13,245 bases of DNA from Comamonadaceae bacterium (GTDB lineage Bacteria; Pseudomonadota; Gammaproteobacteria; Burkholderiales; Burkholderiaceae_C). The notes under the pieces are model-generated. The model searched no databases, was not told where the DNA came from, and worked only from the letters and a program-made list of their open reading frames with translations. The DNA lies in the NCBI GenBank assembly GCA_947460065.1, contig CANHGF010000029.1, positions 1 to 13,245 of the forward strand, in the 5' to 3' direction. Shown one piece after another: positions 1 to 5,174 of this stretch. The stretch's first letter is position 1. Each line of letters opens with the position of its first letter. The translations under genes and the position numbers were made by a program.

Positions 1-396
1 CTGGTGCAATACCGCCTCTCGCCGGACATGCTGCCCTTCAAGAACCAGATCTTTATTGCCTGCGATGCGGCCAAGTTGTGCGCCGCGCGCATCAGCGGCC
101 TGGACGCGCCCAAGTACGACAACGTGGAGAACACGCTGGCCGAGTTGATCACCCGGGTTGACAACACCGTGGCCTGGCTCAAGACGGTGCCGGCCGGCGC
201 GCTCGACGGCCTGGAGGCCAATGAAATCACCTTCCCGGTGGGCAAGACCGGCTCGCGCACCATGACGGCAGAGGCCTATGTGAAGACCTGGGCCTTGCCC
301 AATATGTTCTTCCACATCACCACTGCTTACAACATCCTGCGCCACAACGGCGTGCCCGTCGGCAAGTTCGACTTCCTCTCGGGCGCTGCGGCCTGA
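1..396 (+). CDS. DUF1993 family protein, 5' partial
   Basis: The reading frame is open from the window edge, so this is the C-terminal part (about 131 residues) of a protein that normally has about 170. The GTG at 4 is internal: the residues LVQYRLSPDM match LLQFRLSPDM, which lie about 40 residues into the complete paralogue just downstream. Visible family features are the NTLAELI helix, the AWL..VPA..LDG segment and the C-terminal HITTAYNILRHNGV..GKFDFL block. DUF1993 proteins are small, soluble and of unknown biochemical role; a relation to the DinB/YfiT-like helical bundle is my inference. The conserved His in the C-terminal block could be a metal ligand, but that is a guess. It is followed by its paralogue after 52 bp in the same direction, probably as one transcript. 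Family call is firm; function unknown. Confidence 0.85.
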   Translation: MVQYRLSPDMLPFKNQIFIACDAAKLCAARISGLDAPKYDNVENTLAELITRVDNTVAWLKTVPAGALDGLEANEITFPVGKTGSRTMTAEAYVKTWALPNMFFHITTAYNILRHNGVPVGKFDFLSGAAA

Positions 397-448
397 GTCC
401 ACTGCGGGCCCGTTTGCGCAGGTGCAGCCGGGCCCCGTCAAAGCGCTT

Positions 449-979
449 ATGGCAGCCATCTCACTGCATACCGCCAGCGTCTCGGTGCTCAGCCGCTTCC
501 TGCGCAACCTGGCGCATTTGCTGCGCAAGGCGCAGGCCGATGTGGCCGCGCGCGGCTATGACGAGCAGGCCCTGCTGCAGTTTCGGCTCAGCCCCGACAT
601 GCATCCGCTGCGGGGGCAGATCTTCTATGCCTGCGATATCAGCCAGGCGGCGGTAGCCCGAATGGCAGGCCTGAATGTCAGCCTGGCCCCGCACAGCGAA
701 AACACCCTGGCTGAGCTGATCGCACTGATTGAGCGCACGCTGGCCTGGCTCGATGGTGTGCCCGCCTCCAGCCTGGACGGGCGCGAGGCGCAAGACATCG
801 TCTGGACGGGCGGCGATGGCAACACCCGGCGCATGCCGGCGCTGGACTATGCGCTGTATTGGACCGTGCCCAATGTGATGTTTCACGTCACCACCAGCTA
901 CAACATCCTGCGGCACAACGGCGTGGTGCTGGGCAAGCTCGATTTCCTCAATGGCCAGAGGGCAGATCCTCTGGTTTGA
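449..979 (+). CDS. DUF1993 family protein (second, complete copy)
   Basis: This 176-residue protein is the full-length paralogue of the upstream truncated gene; roughly half of the aligned residues are identical. The ATG at 449 was chosen because it gives the usual family N-terminus (MAAISLHTASVSVLSRFLRNL). A GTG at 422 would add nine residues. Neither has a convincing Shine-Dalgarno, so translation may depend on the upstream gene. Shared blocks are LSPDM.PL..QIF.ACD, ENTLAELI, AWLDGVPA, LDGREA and the C-terminal FHVTTSYNILRHNGV.LGK.DFL. No signal peptide or membrane segment is seen, so a cytoplasmic location is likely. The two copies look like an old tandem duplication that has diverged. No known substrate or pathway; I do not assign a function. 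Confidence 0.88.
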   Translation: MAAISLHTASVSVLSRFLRNLAHLLRKAQADVAARGYDEQALLQFRLSPDMHPLRGQIFYACDISQAAVARMAGLNVSLAPHSENTLAELIALIERTLAWLDGVPASSLDGREAQDIVWTGGDGNTRRMPALDYALYWTVPNVMFHVTTSYNILRHNGVVLGKLDFLNGQRADPLV

Positions 980-1000
980 GGGGGAGACTGCTCGCCGCTT

Positions 1001-1031
1001 GCATCGCGCCGAAGCTGACGCTCCTACAAAC
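1001..1031 (-). repeat. REP-like palindromic unit 1 (degenerate)
   Basis: Read on the - strand this has the REP layout: a TGTAGGAGC head, an imperfect hairpin (GCGTCA, loop GCTT, CGGCGC; five of six positions pair, one as G-T) and a GATGC tail. It matches unit 3 in head, right stem arm and tail. It lies in the convergent gap between the DUF1993 gene and pyrE. Confidence 0.6.
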
Positions 1032-1054
1032 TTGGCCTCGGGCTGCACAAGATG

Positions 1055-1080
1055 GTGTGGGAGCCGCGCCCTCGCGGCGA
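1055..1080 (+). repeat. REP-like palindromic unit 2
   Basis: A GTGTGGGAG head is followed by a perfect 6-bp hairpin, GCCGCG (1063-1068), loop CCCT, CGCGGC (1073-1078). Positions 1057-1080 are the exact reverse complement of 2788-2811, a 24-nt match located 1.7 kb away, so this is a dispersed repeat and not chance palindromy. It faces unit 3, 21 bp away. Confidence 0.85.
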
Positions 1081-1101
1081 GGAGGCGCTTGAGTAAAAGC
1101 T

Positions 1102-1130
1102 GCATCGCGCCGAGGGCGGCGCTCCCACAC
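1102..1130 (-). repeat. REP-like palindromic unit 3
   Basis: On the - strand it reads GTGTGGGA head, then a perfect 6-bp hairpin with arms at 1117-1122 and 1107-1112 around a CCCT loop, then GATGC. Compared with unit 2 the stem bases differ on both arms so that pairing is kept. Units 2 and 3 form an inverted pair like a BIME. It ends just before the pyrE stop codon (read on +), so it lies in the 3' region of the pyrE transcript. Confidence 0.85.
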
Positions 1131-1138
1131 ATTCAGGC

Positions 1139-1840
1139 TCAGACGCCGTAACGGTCGCGGTAGGCCTGCACCGCGGCCAGGTGCTGGCCGAGCTCGCCAC
1201 TGTTGCCACTGGACTGCCCGGCCAGGTAGGCCAGCAGGTCTTCCAGGCGGGCGATCGCGCAGACCTGCAGGCCCAGGACGCTTTGCACATACTGCACCGC
1301 GCTGTGCGGCACATCGGCCAGTTGGCCGTCGGCCTGCTTTTCGGTGGCCATCTCCTGCCGGTCCAGGGCAATGGCCACCGCATGGGGCGTGGCGCCGGCC
1401 GCTTCAATCAACGCGATCGCTTCGCGCGCGGCCGTGCCGGCGCTCATCACATCGTCGACGATCAGCACCCGGCCCTTGAGCGGAGCCCCGACCAGGGCGC
1501 CGCCCTCGCCGTGGTCCTTGACCTCCTTGCGGTTGTAGGCAAAGGGCACCACCTTGCCCAGCCGGGCTAGCTCGATGCTGACGGCAGCGCCCAAAGGAAT
1601 GCCTTTGTAGGCCGGGCCAAAGATCATGTCGAATTCGATGCCGCTGTCGATCAAACGCTGCGCGTAGAAGGCGGCCAACCGTCCGAGTTTGGCGCCGTCG
1701 TCAAACAGGCCGGCGTTAAAAAAGTAAGGGCTCATGCGACCGGCTTTGGTCTTGAACTGGCCGAACTTGAGCACGCCACAATCGAGGGAAAATTGCACGA
1801 AGTCCTGAGCCAGCGTATCGTGCGCGCCTGTCGTCGTCAT
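1139..1840 (-). CDS. pyrE: orotate phosphoribosyltransferase
   Basis: Makes orotidine 5'-monophosphate from orotate and PRPP in de novo pyrimidine synthesis, in the cytoplasm. The 233-residue protein is close to the bacterial PyrE norm (about 213) with a slightly long C-terminus. Visible features: FKTKAGRMSPYFFN near residues 29-42, FGPAYKGIPLG (74-84), the flexible loop YNRKEVKDHGEGG (102-114) with catalytic Lys/His, and the PRPP motif VLIVDDVMSAGTA (125-137). The start at 1840 is preferred over the ATG at 1849 because AAGGA lies 8 nt upstream of it, whereas 1849 falls inside that site. The gene diverges from xth with 11 bp between start codons, so its promoter must lie inside the xth coding sequence. 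Downstream lie REP units and a convergent DUF1993 gene. Confidence 0.97.
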   Translation of the reverse strand: MTTTGAHDTLAQDFVQFSLDCGVLKFGQFKTKAGRMSPYFFNAGLFDDGAKLGRLAAFYAQRLIDSGIEFDMIFGPAYKGIPLGAAVSIELARLGKVVPFAYNRKEVKDHGEGGALVGAPLKGRVLIVDDVMSAGTAAREAIALIEAAGATPHAVAIALDRQEMATEKQADGQLADVPHSAVQYVQSVLGLQVCAIARLEDLLAYLAGQSSGNSGELGQHLAAVQAYRDRYGV

Positions 1841-1853
1841 AGGGATCATCCTT
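1841..1853. promoter_or_regulatory. overlapping divergent Shine-Dalgarno sites of pyrE and xth
   Basis: AGGGA at 1841-1845 on + sits 6 nt before the xth TTG (1852-1854). On -, AAGGA (plus-strand TCCTT, 1849-1853) sits 8 nt before the pyrE ATG (1840-1838) and overlaps the xth start codon. The segment AGGGATCATCCTT is nearly palindromic, which is why it can serve both directions. Confidence 0.7.
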
Positions 1854-2727
1854 GTTCAAACTCACCAGCCTCAACCTCAACGGCATCCGCTCGGCCAGTC
1901 GCAAAGGCCTGCAAGCCTGGCTCGAAAAAGAGCGCCCGGATTGTATGTGTGTGCAAGAGCTCAAGGCCCAAGAGGCCGATGTAGCCGGCCAATTCGAAGA
2001 GCTGGCGGGTCTGCAGGGGCATTTTCACTTTGCCGAGAAGAAGGGCTATTCGGGCGTGGGCATCTATACCCGCCACGAGCCATCGGAGGTCATCATCGGC
2101 TTTGGCTCGGGCGAGTTTGACGCTGAGGGCCGCTATGTCGAGCTGCGCTTTGACAGTCCCGGTCGCAAGGCGGCGCCCAAGCTGTCCATCATCAGCTGCT
2201 ACTTTCCCAGTGGCTCATCGAGCCCTGAGCGACAGGAGGCCAAGTTCCGCTTCCTGGCTGAGTTCTATCCGCATCTGCTGGGCTTGAAGGCCGAGCGCGA
2301 ATTCATCTTGTGCGGTGATGTAAACATCGCGCATCAGGCGATCGACCTCAAGAACTGGAAGGGCAACCTCAAGAACTCGGGCTTTCTGCCCGAAGAGCGC
2401 GCCTGGATGAGCACAGTACTGGGACACGACGTCGATGTGGCCAACGCGGCGGCCGATGAACTCAACGCCGGCGCGGCGCAGCCAGGTACGGCCTTAGGGG
2501 CCGGCCTGGTTGACGTGTACCGGCGCCTGCAGCCGACGGCCACCGAGGAGGCCTACACCTGGTGGAGCAACCGCGGCCAGGCCTGGGCCAAGAACGTGGG
2601 CTGGCGCATTGATTACCACCTGGCCACGCCCGCCTTGGCAGCGCTGGCGCGCAGCGAGGCGGTGTACAAAGCCGAGCGATTTTCGGACCATGCGCCGCTG
2701 ACGGTGGAGTATCAGTTGGCGATGTGA
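1852..2727 (+). CDS. xth: exodeoxyribonuclease III (AP endonuclease)
   Basis: ExoIII/ExoA-type nuclease that incises abasic sites and trims 3' ends in base excision repair; Mg-dependent and cytoplasmic. The 291-residue protein shows the EEP fold signatures in order: LNLNGIRSA (7-15), VQELK with metal-binding Glu36, GYSGVGIY (65-72), CGDVNIAH with Asp156/Asn158, GWRIDYHLA (250-258) and the terminal SDHAPL with catalytic Asp279/His280. The start must be TTG 1852: an in-frame stop lies just upstream (1840-1842) and later starts would remove the first beta strand; AGGGA lies 6 nt before it. An Ala/Gly-rich segment near residues 192-218 appears to be an insertion relative to E. coli Xth (268 residues), just before the VDVYRR block. 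Called xth here; exoA is the other common symbol. Confidence 0.96.
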   Translation: MFKLTSLNLNGIRSASRKGLQAWLEKERPDCMCVQELKAQEADVAGQFEELAGLQGHFHFAEKKGYSGVGIYTRHEPSEVIIGFGSGEFDAEGRYVELRFDSPGRKAAPKLSIISCYFPSGSSSPERQEAKFRFLAEFYPHLLGLKAEREFILCGDVNIAHQAIDLKNWKGNLKNSGFLPEERAWMSTVLGHDVDVANAAADELNAGAAQPGTALGAGLVDVYRRLQPTATEEAYTWWSNRGQAWAKNVGWRIDYHLATPALAALARSEAVYKAERFSDHAPLTVEYQLAM

Positions 2728-2732
2728 GGGCC

Positions 2733-2757
2733 GGCCTCGGTCCGATGGGGCCTTTGT
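2733..2757 (+). terminator. weak intrinsic-terminator-like hairpin after xth
   Basis: Six nt after the xth stop, GGCCTC (2733-2738) can pair with GGGGCC (2747-2752), including one G-T pair, around an 8-nt loop, followed by TTTGT. The T-tract is short, so termination is only possible, and the REP pair downstream may contribute. Confidence 0.3.
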
Positions 2758-2784
2758 ATCGGTCACAGGGACTGATCGAGCGCC

Positions 2785-2811
2785 GCATCGCCGCGAGGGC
2801 GCGGCTCCCAC
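2785..2811 (-). repeat. REP-like palindromic unit 4
   Basis: Inverted copy of unit 2: positions 2788-2811 match 1057-1080 perfectly as reverse complement (24 nt), and it additionally has the GATGC tail. The 6-bp stem GCCGCG/CGCGGC with CCCT loop is intact. It lies in the convergent gap between xth and the ClpP-like gene. Confidence 0.85.
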
Positions 2812-2834
2812 GACTCCACCGAAGATGATGTGAA

Positions 2835-2863
2835 TGTAGGGGAAGCTCGCCCTCGCCGCGATG
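2835..2863 (+). repeat. REP-like palindromic unit 5 (degenerate)
   Basis: Has the TGTAGG head, the central GCCCTCG and the GCGATG tail of the other units, but the stem is disrupted by substitutions and an indel. It is opposite in orientation to unit 4, 23 bp away, so the two repeat the paired arrangement of units 2 and 3. Confidence 0.55.
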
Positions 2864-2872
2864 GGGTCTGCC

Positions 2873-3712
2873 TCACACCAAGGCACTGACCAATCCCATG
2901 GACAAGGCCTCGTCGGCCAGCAGGTACCAGTCGGCCTTGCGCACCTGCTCACTGAGCTGGACGTAATTGAGCTTGGTGCCTTCCACCAGGTCACTGAAGG
3001 TCTGGAATTCCAGTTTGCGGGCCACCTCGAGCTCGGCCAGGAAGTCATTGGCGCTGGCGACGCAGGCCTTGAGTGCGCCGCTGAAGCGAATCTCTTTTTC
3101 GATCTGCCATTCGTGGATCAGAAGCACGGCGTCGCGGCTGAGAAAGCGCCGCTGGACCGGGAAGGCGGCCATGATCATCACGCCGGCCGAATAGACCATA
3201 GCCTTGCCGACAAAGTGCAGGTCCATGCCGCCGACATCGCGGCACAGGCGGATTTCTTCAGCGATGCGGCGGGCCAGGTCGGCATCGCCGCCGGCGGTCG
3301 ACAGCTCGAACACCAGCGGATCGGTGCGGCCACGCAGCGGTTTGAGCTGATCGAGGAAGCGGCCTAAAAAGGCCTCGTCGACCGCACCGTAGACGCGGAT
3401 GGCGGGCTCCTGAATCAGGATGTCGGTGATGGTCGGTCGAGGTTTACGGGCCACAGGCAGGGGTGGCCGATCGGGCGGGCCACCCTTGGGGCGGTCGCCG
3501 GCTCGGCGCAGGAGTTCAGTGGATAGGCGGGTGGTGACGGTCTCGGGGTGAAGTCCGCGTCTGTCTCGATGGGCTGGAGTCAGTGCGAACTTCTCGGGAC
3601 GCGGCGCTGCCGGGCGGGAAGGGCCAACACAGCGGTGTAATGCCCAGGCCTTGGGACTGGGCTGCGCCGCGCCGGCGGGGAGCTTGGGTTTTAGTTGGAC
3701 TGATAGACACAA
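2873..3712 (-). CDS. ClpP-like serine protease (peptidase S14-type), stand-alone
   Basis: The core (residues about 92-279) has a ClpP fold pattern: STAGGDADLARRIAEEI corresponds to the ClpP oxyanion Gly-Gly region, VYSAG holds the likely nucleophile Ser175, LIHE holds His200, and KADWYLLADEALSMGL holds the likely Asp261. The Ser-to-His spacing of 25 equals that of E. coli ClpP (Ser97/His122). The start is uncertain. The only in-frame starts before the core are TTG 3712, with AAGG 5 nt upstream, and GTG 3454, which has no Shine-Dalgarno but gives a ClpP-sized protein of 193 residues. Third-position GC stays high for some 90 bp upstream of 3454, which favours the longer form with a Pro/Arg-rich, probably disordered 90-residue head. 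No Clp ATPase gene is adjacent, so partner and substrate are unknown. Classical clpP is unlikely because the core is quite divergent. Confidence 0.75.
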   Translation of the reverse strand: MCLSVQLKPKLPAGAAQPSPKAWALHRCVGPSRPAAPRPEKFALTPAHRDRRGLHPETVTTRLSTELLRRAGDRPKGGPPDRPPLPVARKPRPTITDILIQEPAIRVYGAVDEAFLGRFLDQLKPLRGRTDPLVFELSTAGGDADLARRIAEEIRLCRDVGGMDLHFVGKAMVYSAGVMIMAAFPVQRRFLSRDAVLLIHEWQIEKEIRFSGALKACVASANDFLAELEVARKLEFQTFSDLVEGTKLNYVQLSEQVRKADWYLLADEALSMGLVSALV

Positions 3713-3808
3713 CCCGACCTTAGCCCGCCTCAGCCAAGGCGTCTGTCAGCGTGCACGCAAGCACGTGTAGGCCAGCGCCCCCGGATGAGCCGACCGCCGA
3801 ATCGAGCC

Positions 3809-4054
3809 TCAATGCCTGCGTGTGCCCGGTACGAGCCCGGCCGGGCTCGGCAACCCCAGGTGGCTGCACACGTCCGCCAGCTCGGGCCCGACCTCGGCCA
3901 CCGCTCGCCGCAGCGCGGCCTCGCTGCAGCCCAGGGCCTGTGACCAGCCCAGCACCTCGAGCGTGTTCGCCAAGTTGAGGGTCTGGCGCAAAAGGTCGTC
4001 GGACGGCCGGGCTCTGGACAAGGGGATGACGGATACGGCTGAGGTGCTGGGCAT
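3809..4054 (-). CDS. small DUF3606 domain protein
   Basis: An 81-residue protein whose central part (about residues 29-67, LEVLGWSQALGCSEAALRRAV followed by AEVGPELADVCSHLG) fits the short DUF3606 pattern of a Trp followed by a Gly-Cys/Val-Ser turn, a helix with ..L..AV..VG, and a final V..HLG. The ATG at 4054 is well supported by CAGGA 6 nt upstream. No signal peptide or membrane segment. DUF3606 proteins have no established biochemical function, and I do not assign one. It lies between the M48 protease gene (117 bp upstream) and the ClpP-like gene (97 bp downstream), all on the same strand, so co-transcription is plausible. The N-terminal 25 residues and the tail after residue 70 are poorly conserved in type. 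Confidence 0.75.
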   Translation of the reverse strand: MPSTSAVSVIPLSRARPSDDLLRQTLNLANTLEVLGWSQALGCSEAALRRAVAEVGPELADVCSHLGLPSPAGLVPGTRRH

Positions 4055-4141
4055 GGTAGGTCCTGCAAAAGCGATGAAGGGCCCCCAAGCTAAAGCGGCC
4101 GAATCGCCTTCTGTGTAGGCCGATGCCGCGAGCGGCCCACG

Positions 4142-4156
4142 GCGCGCCCGGCGCGC
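4142..4156. other. GC-only palindrome between M48 and DUF3606 genes
   Basis: GCGCGCC (4142-4148) and GGCGCGC (4150-4156) are perfect inverted arms around one base, just downstream of the M48 stop. There is no T-tract on the - strand, so it is not a standard intrinsic terminator; it could slow polymerase or stabilise the transcript end. Confidence 0.3.
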
Positions 4157-4171
4157 AACGCAGGTGCAGGC

Positions 4172-5029
4172 TTACTTGCGCTCGGCGCTCTCGTACAGGG
4201 GCAACACCTGTGGCAGGGTTTTCTCGATGTCTGCGATGCGAGTCGCACCGGCCGGGTGGGTCGACAGCCACTGCGGCGGCGCCCCTTTGCTGGCAGCCTG
4301 CATCTTGCGCCACAGGGTGACGCCGGCCCGCGGGTCGTAGGCGGCCCGGGCAGCCAGTTCCAGGCCGACCAGATCAGCCTCTGTTTCGTCGTCGCGGCTG
4401 AACTTCAGGGTCAGCAGTTCGGCGCCATAGTTGGTCACGGTTCGCCCCAGGTCGCCCAGGCCCAGCACCTGCGACAAGATGCCTGCACCGATGCTGGTGG
4501 CCGCGCCCTTGCCCATGCGGGCGCGGGCGTGCTCGCGCAGGGCGTGGGCAATTTCATGGCCCATGATCTGGGCCACCTCGTCGTCATTGAGCTTCAATTC
4601 GTCGAGGATGCCACTGTAGAAGGCGATCTTGCCGCCGGGCATACAAAACGCGTTGATCTGCTTGCTGCCCAGCAGATTAATTTCCCACCTCCAGGTGCGC
4701 GCGCGTGGATTCCAGGGGGGCGCAAACGGGATCAGGTGGTCAGCAATGCGACGCAGGCGCAGCAGTTGCGGGTGATCGGCCGGCGCCAAAGCATTCTTGC
4801 TGGCAGCCTGCTTGAGCATCTCTTGGTACTGGGTGGCCGCTGATCGCTCAACATCTTCTGCTGGGACCAGTTTGGCGAAAGCCGATGACTTGCCGACATC
4901 AACCTGTGCCAGGGCAGGGCTTGTCAGGGCGGCAGCCAGCAAAAAGCCACGGCGGCTATTCCAGCGGCCGGTCTGGGGCGCCTCGGGGCTCGCGGGCCCA
5001 GGGGTCTTGAGGTCACAAAGCCAACACAT
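4172..5029 (-). CDS. M48 family metalloprotease with Tat signal peptide
   Basis: A 285-residue zinc protease of the M48 type (LoiP/YggG/BepA-like), probably acting on misfolded or assembling proteins in the periplasm. HEIAH at residues 158-162 gives two zinc ligands and the catalytic Glu; the third ligand is the Glu of the downstream ETEAD (215-219). The fold lead-in GGKIAFYSGILDEL is typical. Residues 25-30 (SRRGFL) match the twin-arginine consensus, followed by a hydrophobic stretch and an ALA-Q cleavage site near residue 41, so Tat export is likely. The ATG at 5029 is preferred: the frame stays open to 5197 but the extra residues are not protein-like. The N-terminus is unusual in starting MCWLC. 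No Shine-Dalgarno is seen; a TATCAT box lies 7 nt before the ATG. Divergent from ampG. Confidence 0.92.
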   Translation of the reverse strand: MCWLCDLKTPGPASPEAPQTGRWNSRRGFLLAAALTSPALAQVDVGKSSAFAKLVPAEDVERSAATQYQEMLKQAASKNALAPADHPQLLRLRRIADHLIPFAPPWNPRARTWRWEINLLGSKQINAFCMPGGKIAFYSGILDELKLNDDEVAQIMGHEIAHALREHARARMGKGAATSIGAGILSQVLGLGDLGRTVTNYGAELLTLKFSRDDETEADLVGLELAARAAYDPRAGVTLWRKMQAASKGAPPQWLSTHPAGATRIADIEKTLPQVLPLYESAERK

Positions 5030-5036
5030 GGGGCTA

Positions 5037-5067
5037 ATGATAGGGAATTTCTCTGAAAGTTTGCCAA
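5037..5067 (-). promoter_or_regulatory. candidate promoter of the M48 gene
   Basis: On the - strand TTGGCA (5067-5062) and TATCAT (5042-5037) are separated by 19 bp, longer than the ideal 17. The TATCAT ends 7 nt before the ATG, which would put the transcript start at or next to the start codon. Confidence 0.4.
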
Positions 5068-5174
5068 CGCCGTCATGCTGACCGAGCGGTGGCTGGGGGC
5101 GTGCAGGGCGGACGGCCTGTCGACTTGGGCTTGGCCCCATCGTGGACGGGCACGCTCTTGTGCACAATGCGCCA

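Noticed and set aside
461..1132. Long - strand frame opposite the second DUF1993 gene
   Set aside because: Antisense shadow of a well-supported family gene in GC-rich DNA; it runs through the REP units and has no recognisable domain.
3516..3710. GTG frame at 3710 with AAGG 7 nt upstream, in a different frame from the ClpP-like gene
   Set aside because: The Shine-Dalgarno fits, but the 64-residue product has no domain and ends inside the ClpP-like N-terminal region; more likely the site serves TTG 3712 or is chance.
3720..4313. 197-codon - frame spanning the DUF3606 gene and the M48 3' end
   Set aside because: Conflicts with two better-supported genes with domain matches, and shows only Arg/Ala/Gly-rich composition.
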